Shown here: one piece after another, positions 1-7,022 of the stretch
Position numbering within the stretch: position 1 is the first letter of the stretch
How the letters are laid out: each line of letters begins with the position of its first letter
Source of the DNA: Ferdinandcohnia humi_A
GTDB lineage: Bacteria > Bacillota > Bacilli > Bacillales > Bacillaceae_L
NCBI GenBank assembly: GCA_047608075.1
Contig: JBLKRX010000003.1
Coordinates: forward strand, 1-64,000
Direction of reading: 5' to 3'
DNA length: 64,000 bases
Notes under the pieces: model-generated
The model's input: only the letters and a program-made list of their open reading frames with translations
The model's database searches: none
Told to the model about the DNA's origin: nothing
Position numbers and translations under genes: made by a program

Positions 1-85
<85 letters not shown>

Positions 86-93
86 GAGACGAA

Positions 94-124
94 AGATCAA
101 CCAGTTGTGGTTGGTCTTTTTTTG
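94..124 (+). terminator. rRNA operon terminator
   Basis: A 10-bp stem (AGATCAACCA with TGGTTGGTCT, one G-U pair) around a GTTG loop is followed by eight T. It ends the rRNA operon just after the 5S gene. Confidence 0.9.
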
Positions 125-192
125 TATGCTTTAAACCGGGAGGTTTTGTAGAACAAAGGGGTAGCTGACCCTTTATAAAGATAGACAAAGTA

Positions 193-316
193 GGTCGGGT
201 TTCGAGGAGCGAGGAGTTCAAGGAAGCAAGGGAGCGACAACCGGAGTGTACAACGTACATGAGGATTGGAGAGAGCGCGGCTGACGCGGAAATCCGAAGT
301 TCATCGGAAGCCGACC
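193..316 (+). repeat. Structured GC-richer element inserted beside a 5S copy
   Basis: This 124-nt block begins GGTCGGGTTTC and ends GAAGCCGACC, so its ends can pair in a terminal stem. It is richer in G and A (GAGGAGCGAGGAGTTCAAGG and similar) than the surrounding DNA. It has no open reading frame of note. From memory, blocks of this kind occur in other Bacillales intergenic regions, but I cannot name a family. Its right end abuts a 5S fragment and replaces that copy's 5' half. Confidence 0.5.
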
Positions 317-392
317 ACCGAACACGGATGGTAAGCTCTTACGCCGATGGTAGTTGGGGCATTGCCCCTGTGAGAGTAGGACGTCGCTAGGC
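317..392 (+). pseudogene. Truncated and mutated 5S rRNA copy
   Basis: From ACCGAACACGG onward this matches the 5S end at 10-85, including an identical stretch from CGCCGATGGTAG to GTCGCTAGGC. It has a changed, shortened central segment (GATGGTAAGCTCTTA). The first roughly 40 bases of the gene are missing and are replaced by the 193-316 element. It keeps its own terminator. A functional 5S product is unlikely. Confidence 0.8.
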
Positions 393-400
393 GAGACGAA

Positions 401-428
401 AGATCAACCAGTTGTGGTTGGTTTTTTT
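401..428 (+). terminator. Terminator of the truncated 5S copy
   Basis: The same AGATCAACCA hairpin as at 94-117 is followed by eight T. Flanking bases are almost identical, so the unit was copied together with its 5S end. Confidence 0.8.
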
Positions 429-1225
429 TGTGCGTTTAAATCAGGAAGTTTTTATGGAAAAGTACCAACATTCATTAAATTCTCGTTAAAGTGCAATACT
501 TCTAATTATCGTGAACTGTCAAATAATATTTATACTTTTTATATTATTGACCTGACATGTGGTTACCTCATATTACCATATAAACCTGATATGAAGTAAA
601 TTTTGTAAAAAGTAGTTAAATTACTATCATTTTAAAGTAATACTGATCATATTCTCTATTTTTCGGATGAAATTACTAGAAAACCCCTTACAATTTGTAC
701 CAAGCTGATCTTTAGATACTCAAATATAAGGTTCTATGGCTTTTATTCAAATTCTATGGTCGATATTTTAGTTCTATGGTTTTTATTCTGATTCTATGGT
801 CTTTATTTAGATTCTATGGCTTTTAGCAAAAAGCTCTACTCAAATAAAGAATAATAGGCCTATGGGAAGTTAATTTTAGTTCTTTTTGCATTAATTTTAG
901 TTCTTGATTGTGTTTTAGAAGTAGCATAAATCTCAGTAATACAAATTTCACAAAATAACGTGCATGTCATCCTATAATGTAACACAAGCATCTTTTTCCA
1001 AAGCAAACACAAAATTCACCTCATAAATTCATTTAAAAACTGAACAAAATTATAACCCATTACAAAAATAGCTGTATTTCTAACAAAATCGTGACAATTT
1101 ACCACTGAAGGTTCAGGACGTCGCTATCCAGACGAAAGACCACCGATAAGCCAGATTAAGGACTAACCAATGAGATTGACCTTCACCCACCAAAACAAAG
1201 ATACATTACCCTCCTCCATTCCATA
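429..1225. other. Gene-poor AT-rich gap
   Basis: I see no convincing gene here. The gap holds the five-unit 20-bp array at 731-826. It also holds a faint third relic of a 5S end near 1113-1141 (AGGACGTCGCTATCCAGACGAAAGACC), which suggests repeated duplication and decay at the end of this rRNA operon. Confidence 0.6.
731..826 (+). repeat. Five-unit 20-bp periodic array, family A
   Basis: Five units start at exactly 731, 751, 771, 791 and 811. The core is TTCTATGG, then [C/T]TTTTATT or TCGATATT-like. The last unit ends GGCTTTTAGC. The same plan is found inverted at 57085-57206. Twenty is not a multiple of three, so this is not a coding repeat. Confidence 0.9.
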
Positions 1226-1253
1226 TAAAAACGCTGTTGTATTTTCAACAGCG
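1226..1253 (-). terminator. Terminator of the 46-aa gene
   Basis: Read on the minus strand, CGCTGTTG pairs with CAACAGCG across a short loop and is followed by TTTTTAT. It lies 12 bases beyond the stop codon of the small minus-strand gene. Confidence 0.8.
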
Positions 1254-1264
1254 CCAACAATGTA

Positions 1265-1405
1265 TTACGTATCCTTTTCAGTATCTGAATCTAATTGATA
1301 TCCATCTCTACCATGTGGCTCTGGTGCATTTTTTAATTGCTTTGTATTATTTTTGTTTTTAGTTTCCATATGACCCTGTGCATTAACTTTTGAATCCTTC
1401 AACAT
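1265..1405 (-). CDS. Small hydrophilic protein, 46 aa
   Basis: The product begins MLKDSKVNAQGHMETKNKNN and ends DSDTEKDT. It is highly charged, rich in Asn and Lys, and has no hydrophobic segment. A clear GGAGG ribosome site lies 7 bases before the ATG and an intrinsic terminator follows the stop, so this is a real single-gene unit. I do not recognise the family. Size and composition recall minor small acid-soluble spore proteins, but that is only a resemblance. It points towards the rRNA operon end (convergent). Confidence 0.65.
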   Translation of the reverse strand: MLKDSKVNAQGHMETKNKNNTKQLKNAPEPHGRDGYQLDSDTEKDT

Positions 1406-1626
1406 ATTCCGTACCTCCAAACATGATTAATTACATCTATAAGAAATACTTCGAAATGGTCAACCTCATACGCTTGTTTCTATTTTGCCAAATAAACTAG
1501 TCTTTATTCCCGGTCACTATTCCGTCTTCAATAAGTTGAAGTACAAAAGTATTCCGAAAAAGGCAAAAATCCTGATACAATAGGTGTAGAAAAGCATTTC
1601 AAGAAAAGACTAGAAGGAGCATTCCT

Positions 1627-3363
1627 ATGTTCGAACTATTAATTACCATGGTAGAGCGTTTGGGAATTATTGTAGCAATCGCATTTATTTTAACGAGATT
1701 TAAGTTTTTTAGAGGTATGGTATACCAGGATAGACTTTATCGCTGGCAGCAACTGGTTGCAGTTATATTTTTTGGATTTTTTGGGATCGTAGGAACGTAT
1801 ACTGGTCTAAGTTTGAGCACGGAAAGTCTACAATTTAGTCGTTGGGTATCTGATCTCGCTGCTGATGAGGCAATTGCCAACTCACGTGTTATAGGTGTAG
1901 TATTGGCGGGGCTATTGGGTGGCTATAAGGTTGGGATAGGTGCAGGGCTTATTGCTGGAGTCCATCGTTTTACCTTAGGCGGATTTACTGCGATTTCATG
2001 TGGATTGGCTTCCATTATTGCAGGTGTAATTTCTGGTTTCTTTTATCGAAGAAATAAGCATATGAATTTGGGAACTGCATTTTTGATTGCAGCATTAGCA
2101 GAATCTGTTCAAATGCTTGTGATTTTGCTATTATCTAGACCTTTTGAAAAGGCATGGGCATTAGTTGAAATTATTGGTATTCCGATGATTGTCGCAAACG
2201 GACTGGGATGTGCGCTATTTCTTTTAATTATTAGAAGTGTGATAAACGAGGAAGAAAAGGCTGGAGCAATGCAGGCTCAGAAGACACTCCGAATCGCAGA
2301 TAAGACCCTTGCTTATTTACGAAATGGATTAACCATTGATAGTGCTACAGCAGTTTGTCAAATCATTCACAAGGAAATTAAGGCAAAGGCTGTTGGGATG
2401 ACGAATGTAAATGAAATTCTTGCGCATGTTGGTCTTGGACATGACCACCATAAAGCAGAAATGCCAATACAAACTCAAATTACGTTGGAGACGATACGTA
2501 AAGGAGAGATAACTGTTGCCAACAAAGAGATGATCCAGTGTCGAGTTAAAAATTGTTCACTTGGGGCTGTGGTAATCGCACCATTAAAACAAAGAGGGAA
2601 CACAATTGGGACTTTAAAGTTTTATTATGGCTCTCAAAAGGAAATTACTCCTGTTGTGATGGAGTTAATCTCAGGTCTTAGTCGATTATTAAGCAATCAG
2701 CTTGAAATTGCAGAAGCAGATAAGGCATTACAATTGGCAAAGGAAGCGGAAATAAAGGCTCTCCAGGCTCAAATTAGTCCACACTTTCTTTTTAATACGC
2801 TAAATACAATCTTATCACTTATCCGTGTCAATCCTACTAAAGCTAGAAAACTACTTGTGTCTTTATCGCATTTTTTACGTCAAAATTTATCTGTAACAAC
2901 ACAAAATGTTACTACGCTAGAACAGGAGTTAAGGCATGTAAAAGCGTATTTAGAAATAGAAGAAACGAGGTTTGTTGATAAGCTAACAGTGGATTATGAC
3001 ATTGAAGAAGAAGCTCTGACCCTGCAGATCCCTCCACTAACTTTACAACCAATTGTCGAGAATGCTATTAAGCATGGTATGAAAGATAAAGATGGAGAAT
3101 GCCAGGTTACGATTTGTATTAAAAAGGAAGACCAAGCAGTACTTGTCCAAGTTGTCGATAATGGCGTTGGCATGAGTACGGAACGATCAAAGCAAATCTG
3201 CATTAATCCAATTGAGTCTCAAGATGGAAGTGGCGTTGCTCTCTATAATGTAAACCGTAGACTCACAATCTTGTATGGCGATTATGCTGCTTTACAGATA
3301 AAAAGCGAAGAGAATAAGGGGACAAACATTACATTTTCGATTCCGAATATGGAGGTGATATAG
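1627..3363 (+). CDS. lytS: LytS-family sensor histidine kinase
   Basis: This 578-aa membrane kinase senses an extracellular or metabolic signal and phosphorylates the LytT-type regulator encoded next. The N-terminal about 200 residues form a 5TMR-LYT multi-helix sensor. A GAF-like segment follows, then the His_kinase domain with QISPHFLFNTLNTI, in which His386 is the expected phosphorylation site. The ATP-binding N-box VENAIKHGM is present. An AAGGAG ribosome site precedes the ATG. The stop touches the next gene's start, so the pair is an operon. In B. subtilis, LytST responds to pyruvate, and related systems (E. coli BtsSR) control CstA-family pyruvate carriers. The cstA-type gene downstream fits that role. 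Confidence 0.93.
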   Translation: MFELLITMVERLGIIVAIAFILTRFKFFRGMVYQDRLYRWQQLVAVIFFGFFGIVGTYTGLSLSTESLQFSRWVSDLAADEAIANSRVIGVVLAGLLGGYKVGIGAGLIAGVHRFTLGGFTAISCGLASIIAGVISGFFYRRNKHMNLGTAFLIAALAESVQMLVILLLSRPFEKAWALVEIIGIPMIVANGLGCALFLLIIRSVINEEEKAGAMQAQKTLRIADKTLAYLRNGLTIDSATAVCQIIHKEIKAKAVGMTNVNEILAHVGLGHDHHKAEMPIQTQITLETIRKGEITVANKEMIQCRVKNCSLGAVVIAPLKQRGNTIGTLKFYYGSQKEITPVVMELISGLSRLLSNQLEIAEADKALQLAKEAEIKALQAQISPHFLFNTLNTILSLIRVNPTKARKLLVSLSHFLRQNLSVTTQNVTTLEQELRHVKAYLEIEETRFVDKLTVDYDIEEEALTLQIPPLTLQPIVENAIKHGMKDKDGECQVTICIKKEDQAVLVQVVDNGVGMSTERSKQICINPIESQDGSGVALYNVNRRLTILYGDYAALQIKSEENKGTNITFSIPNMEVI

Positions 3364-4095
3364 GTGGAACAAACAATCAAAACGCTTATTGTTGATGATG
3401 AACTGTATAGCAGGGATGAGCTGAAACACTTACTAGGTTATTTTTCTTCGATTCAAGTAGTGGGGGAAGCGGAATCTGGAGAGGCTGCTATTTTAAAGGC
3501 AATTCAGCTTCAGCCGGATGTTGTCTTTTTAGATGTTGAAATGCCAAAGATGGGCGGAATGAAGGCTGCAAAGGCGTTAATGGAGCTAAAAAAAGTCCCA
3601 TTAATTGTTTTTGCAACTGCGTATCCGGAATTTGCAGTTGAAGCGTTTCGATATAATGCGACTGATTATTTACTAAAGCCTTATGATGAAGAACAATTAA
3701 AGGAGACAATCAAGCGTATTGAAGGACATATTAGGCCATCTAAAGAAAAAGAAAGTGGGAAGACCACTGGGAAACTTGCTGTTGAATCTGACGGGGAGAT
3801 TTTATATCTTGAGCCTACTGATATTTTATATATAGTACGGGATGATAAACATACAAAGCTCATTACAAGAATGGGGGAGTTTGACACAAAAATTCTTTTA
3901 AAAGATTTGGAGAGTAGGCTAGAAGCGTTCGGTTTCTTTCGTATTCATAAGAGCTTCCTTGTTAATCTCAGACATGTTACACGACTGACTCCTTGGTTTA
4001 ATGGGGCCTATCAACTAGAGCTTGAAGGAAGAAATGAGCAATTATCTGTAAGCCGTAATTATGTGAAAGCATTAAGAGCGAGGCTAGAAATTTAA
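3364..4095 (+). CDS. lytT: LytT-family response regulator (REC + LytTR)
   Basis: This 243-aa regulator has a receiver domain (residues 1-120) with Asp57 in VVFLDVEMPK as the phosphoacceptor and the DD pair at 11-12. It is followed by a C-terminal LytTR DNA-binding domain (about 140-240, including the FRIHKSFLVNL motif). It starts with GTG directly after the lytS stop, behind GGAGGTGAT. By family knowledge LytTR domains bind direct repeats next to promoters. A candidate pair lies just upstream of the cstA-type gene at 4331-4359. Confidence 0.93.
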   Translation: MEQTIKTLIVDDELYSRDELKHLLGYFSSIQVVGEAESGEAAILKAIQLQPDVVFLDVEMPKMGGMKAAKALMELKKVPLIVFATAYPEFAVEAFRYNATDYLLKPYDEEQLKETIKRIEGHIRPSKEKESGKTTGKLAVESDGEILYLEPTDILYIVRDDKHTKLITRMGEFDTKILLKDLESRLEAFGFFRIHKSFLVNLRHVTRLTPWFNGAYQLELEGRNEQLSVSRNYVKALRARLEI

Positions 4096-4222
4096 CTTTA
4101 TGAAGTAGAAGTTCCTTACTTCTATAAGTAGTTCAGAATGCAATAAAAGTATACAATTCAGTCAGGGTTCAAATTCCGACTGAATAAAGTTAAAGCCTCC
4201 GGCGAGCCCTTAGGATTTTTAG

Positions 4223-4244
4223 TTTTTCGAGCAAGCTCGAAAAA
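4223..4244. terminator. Perfect inverted repeat, possible bidirectional terminator
   Basis: TTTTTCGAGC and GCTCGAAAAA pair perfectly around AA. The T and A tracts make it usable in either direction. It lies 130 bases after lytT, in a 324-base gap that also holds an 8-bp hairpin at 4156-4185. It could end lytST transcripts before the cstA promoter. Confidence 0.5.
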
Positions 4245-4330
4245 AATCTGGGCACACATATGCCAACGCGCATTGGATTTTCTAGTTTTGCATGTTATCC
4301 ACTATTACATGCATGTTAATATGATATTTC

Positions 4331-4395
4331 TACCTTTTATTTTATATTTACCTATTATTCTTTTAATTTCTTTATACTAAATGTAACCGCATTCA
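4331..4395 (+). promoter_or_regulatory. cstA control region: LytTR-like repeats, -10 and cre site
   Basis: Two direct repeats, TACCTTTTATT at 4331 and TACCTATTATT at 4349, lie 18 bases apart. They sit directly upstream of a -10 TATACT (4373-4378) that has only a poor -35, which is typical of an activated promoter. ATGTAACCGCATTCA at 4381-4395 fits the Bacillus cre consensus WTGNAANCGNWNNCW at every position and covers the start-site region, so CcpA could repress by roadblock. Binding by LytT is inference from context. Confidence 0.65.
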
Positions 4396-4419
4396 TTTTA
4401 GTAATAAGGGGGAAATGAA

Positions 4420-5871
4420 ATGATTACATTTTTAGCATGTATCGCTCTGTTAATTGTCGGTTACTTTACGTACGGCAAATTTGTCGAGAAAGTATTTGGG
4501 GTAAAAGAAGAGCGTACAACACCAGCATATGTAAATGGTGATGGAATCGACTATGTGCCAATGAGCACAGCAAAAAACTCAATGATCCAGCTTTTAAATA
4601 TTGCTGGGACTGGTCCTGTATTCGGACCAATCATGGGTGCGCTTTACGGTCCTGTAGCATTTATTTGGATTGTAGTTGGCTGTATTTTCGCCGGTGCTGT
4701 TCATGATTATCTTACAGGGATGATTTCCATTCGTAACCGTGGTGCTCATCTACCGGAGCTTGCTACTAAGTTTTTAGGAAAAGCTATGAAGCATGTTGTA
4801 AACGCTTTTGCAGTTCTGCTTCTCTTATTAGTAGGGACTGTATTCGTATCTACACCTGCTAGTCTACTTCATTTATTAATGGACGGAAAAGTAGCGTTAG
4901 GTATTCTTATTGCAGTTATCTTTGTTTATTATATTTTAGCTACATTATTACCAGTTGATAAAATCATTGGACGTTTATATCCATATTTTGGAGCAATCCT
5001 TTTAATCAGTGCTCTAGGGGTAGGCATTGGGTTAATTGTAAAGGGCGCACCAATTCCTGAGTTATCATTCCAGAATTTCCATCCTGCTAATGCACCAATC
5101 TTCCCGTTAATTTTCTTTACAATTACTTGTGGTGCACTTTCAGGTTTCCATGCAACTCAAACACCAATTATTTCACGTACGACTCAGAAGGAAAGCCAAG
5201 GAAGAAAAATTTTCTACGGTATGATGATCGCAGAAGGTATTATCGCGATGATTTGGGCTGCAGCAGCTATGAGTTTATTTGACGGCTACAATGGTTTAAG
5301 TGATTTACTTGCAGCAGGTGGTCCTGGTGCTATCGTTAGCGAAGTTTCTACGTTAATGCTTGGGGCAATCGGTGGAACACTTGCCGTTCTTGGGGTTGTT
5401 GTACTACCAATTACGTCTGGAGATACTGCCTTCCGTAGTGCACGTATGATTATTGCAGAGTATCTAAACATTGCACAAAAGAAACTTTCTAGCCGTCTTT
5501 GGATCGCTGTTCCATTATTCGCAATTTCAGTTGTTTTAACACAAATTGACTTTAACATTCTATGGAGATATTTCAGCTGGGCAAACCAAGCAACAGCGAT
5601 GATTGCATTATTTGTAGGAGCAATGTACCTATATATTGCGAAAAAGAACTATTGGATTGCACTTATACCTGGTGCTTTCATTCTACTCATGGTAATCACG
5701 TATATATTAAACGCACAAATTGGTTTCCGTTTACCAATGAATATTGCATGGTACGGAGGATTTATCGGAACTGCACTTTTACTTGTACTATTCTTCCGTG
5801 CAGCTAAAAAAGCACGTGCAAACAACTTGCCACTTGAAGAAGATATTTCGAACTATAATAAGGTTGCCTAA
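4420..5871 (+). CDS. cstA: CstA-family carbon starvation/pyruvate transporter
   Basis: The 483-aa polytopic membrane protein belongs to the CstA family. It shows the characteristic N-terminal NGDGIDYVPMS and GTGPVFGPIMGALYG motifs and the HDYLTGMISIRNRG and SGFHATQTP blocks. It is the short form of the family (the E. coli and B. subtilis long forms are near 600-700 aa). The likely substrate is pyruvate or peptides. Pyruvate is favoured here because of the lytST neighbour. The ribosome site AAGGGGGAAATG is strong. Its stop overlaps the start of a 49-aa peptide. A perfect cre match suggests repression when sugar is plentiful. Confidence 0.9.
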   Translation: MITFLACIALLIVGYFTYGKFVEKVFGVKEERTTPAYVNGDGIDYVPMSTAKNSMIQLLNIAGTGPVFGPIMGALYGPVAFIWIVVGCIFAGAVHDYLTGMISIRNRGAHLPELATKFLGKAMKHVVNAFAVLLLLLVGTVFVSTPASLLHLLMDGKVALGILIAVIFVYYILATLLPVDKIIGRLYPYFGAILLISALGVGIGLIVKGAPIPELSFQNFHPANAPIFPLIFFTITCGALSGFHATQTPIISRTTQKESQGRKIFYGMMIAEGIIAMIWAAAAMSLFDGYNGLSDLLAAGGPGAIVSEVSTLMLGAIGGTLAVLGVVVLPITSGDTAFRSARMIIAEYLNIAQKKLSSRLWIAVPLFAISVVLTQIDFNILWRYFSWANQATAMIALFVGAMYLYIAKKNYWIALIPGAFILLMVITYILNAQIGFRLPMNIAWYGGFIGTALLLVLFFRAAKKARANNLPLEEDISNYNKVA

Positions 5872-6020
5872 TGGGCTGCTGCAGTCCTGAATATCGGAAG
5901 GTAGTAAAGGAACAGGAAGAACAAGTAAACAAAAACAGTAATGAAGCTATTACTCTAGTGGTTAAAATAGTAGCTGTTTGTGTAACAGTAGGAGCAATTA
6001 GCATGTTGTTCCTCATATAA
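5871..6020 (+). CDS. 49-aa membrane peptide coupled to cstA
   Basis: The ATG shares its A with the cstA stop (TAATG), so translation is very probably coupled. The product begins MGCCSPEYRKVVKEQEEQ, has a charged N-terminal half and one predicted membrane helix (about 27-48), and carries a Cys pair at residues 3-4. E. coli CstA and BtsT genes are also followed by small proteins (YbdD, YjiX), but this sequence is not of that soluble type. I infer a partner or stabiliser of the transporter. A strong terminator follows. Confidence 0.75.
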   Translation: MGCCSPEYRKVVKEQEEQVNKNSNEAITLVVKIVAVCVTVGAISMLFLI

Positions 6021-6029
6021 AAATAATGG

Positions 6030-6060
6030 AAAAGTGCACGTAGAATTGCGTGCACTTTTT
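6030..6060 (+). terminator. Terminator of the cstA operon
   Basis: AAAAGTGCACG pairs with CGTGCACTTTT around an 8-base loop, followed by further T. It lies 9 bases after the 49-aa peptide gene. Confidence 0.9.
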
Positions 6061-6159
6061 TATATTATAGTAGAACAAAATATGATACAGTACATAAGGG
6101 TACATTTGCTACTAACATACTTGTTTAAGATACATATTTTAAGGAGAGGAGGGGAATAC

Positions 6160-6462
6160 ATGCTTCAGACTCCGATTGGACGTTTTCGTTTTATGGGATT
6201 TTTAGAAGGAGGCTCGTTACTAGTTCTTTTGTTTATTGCCATGCCTTTAAAATATGGAGCTGGAATTCCTGAAGCAGTTCGAGTAGTTGGTTCCTTACAT
6301 GGTTTCCTTTTTATACTTTATCTGCTAGTTATTGCTTATACAACATTTAAAATTAAGTGGTCGTTTAAGTGGGTGATCAGTGCAGTAGCTGTTGCATTTA
6401 TCCCTTTTGGGAATATCATATTGGATTTATTCATTAAACGTTCAGCCCTTACTCAAAAATAA
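6160..6462 (+). CDS. DUF3817 family membrane protein
   Basis: The 100-aa protein begins MLQTPIGRFRFMGFLEGGSL and has three hydrophobic helices, the usual size and pattern of DUF3817 (B. subtilis YdzA type). The ATG at 6160 was chosen because AGGAGAGGAGGGG lies just before it. An in-frame extension further upstream would run into the cstA terminator. The function of the family is unknown. It appears to be transcribed alone. Confidence 0.85.
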   Translation: MLQTPIGRFRFMGFLEGGSLLVLLFIAMPLKYGAGIPEAVRVVGSLHGFLFILYLLVIAYTTFKIKWSFKWVISAVAVAFIPFGNIILDLFIKRSALTQK

Positions 6463-6560
6463 TACGATTTGTTACCGTTACACTATATATTCAATAGAGG
6501 GTTTTGTTTTTGTCCTTTAAAGACAAAATAAGACCACAATCAACTAGGAGGTCTGGAAGG

Positions 6561-6857
6561 ATGGATCTAGAAATAAGTAGCTCTGCTATTACTTGGTTTA
6601 AGGATGAAATAGGGGTAAAAGAGGGAGAAAAAGTACGATTTTATCCTAAATTTTACGGCTCTAGTCCGATGCAGGAAGGGTATTCACTTGGTTTTTCAAA
6701 AGATGACGAGCCAATTCAAATACATGTTAGCAAGGAAGTAGACGGAATCCTATTTTATGTAGAAGAAGATGACATCTGGTTTTTTAATGATCATGATCTG
6801 CATGTTGAGTACCATGAAGAGACGGATGAACTCGAATATAAATATCCAAAACATTAG
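6561..6857 (+). CDS. yneR: HesB/IscA-like protein, YneR type
   Basis: The 98-aa product (start MDLEISSSAITWFKDEIGV) matches the HesB/YadR/YfhF branch represented by B. subtilis YneR, with the GSSPMQEGYSLGF and DIWFFNDHDL segments. It lacks the three conserved cysteines of true IscA iron-sulfur carriers, so an Fe-S assembly role should not be assumed. AGGAGG lies 9 bases before the ATG at 6561, which decides this start over a longer upstream frame. A terminator follows 9 bases after the stop. Confidence 0.85.
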   Translation: MDLEISSSAITWFKDEIGVKEGEKVRFYPKFYGSSPMQEGYSLGFSKDDEPIQIHVSKEVDGILFYVEEDDIWFFNDHDLHVEYHEETDELEYKYPKH

Positions 6858-6866
6858 AAGGCTTGG

Positions 6867-6893
6867 ACTTGTCAATTGGCAAGTCTTTTTTTG
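6867..6893 (+). terminator. Terminator after yneR-like gene
   Basis: GACTTGTC and GGCAAGTC pair around AATT and are followed by eight T. Confidence 0.85.
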
Positions 6894-6926
6894 CATTTCT
6901 TCCACCTCAAGTAGACTTCTATAACA

Positions 6927-6964
6927 TGTGATGCGAATCACAAAAGAGATACTTAAACTATGAT
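6927..6964 (+). promoter_or_regulatory. Fnr-type box and -10 of the DUF438 gene
   Basis: TGTGATGCGAATCACA at 6927-6942 is a perfect TGTGA-N6-TCACA palindrome, the Bacillus Fnr recognition form. A -10 TATGAT sits at 6959-6964, placing the box centre near -36 to -41, the usual spot for an activating Fnr. It predicts induction under oxygen limitation. Confidence 0.7.
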
Positions 6965-7022
6965 ACCTTTTAGGAGAGGAATCTCTACTTATTAAGTAGC
7001 TGCTGTGAGAGGAGAAGGTAAT

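Noticed and set aside
354..599. 81-codon open frame over the second 5S copy
   Set aside because: It overlaps rRNA-derived sequence and its terminator, and has no ribosome site or family likeness.
731..826. CRISPR array
   Set aside because: The units are only 20 bases with no separate repeat and spacer parts, and no cas genes are near. The same holds for the arrays at 9271, 32661 and 57085.
4156..4185. GGTTCAAATTCC with flanking pairing, resembling a tRNA T-arm
   Set aside because: The conserved G-C pair at the loop base is missing, and no acceptor, D or anticodon arm precedes it. It is better read as a plain hairpin.
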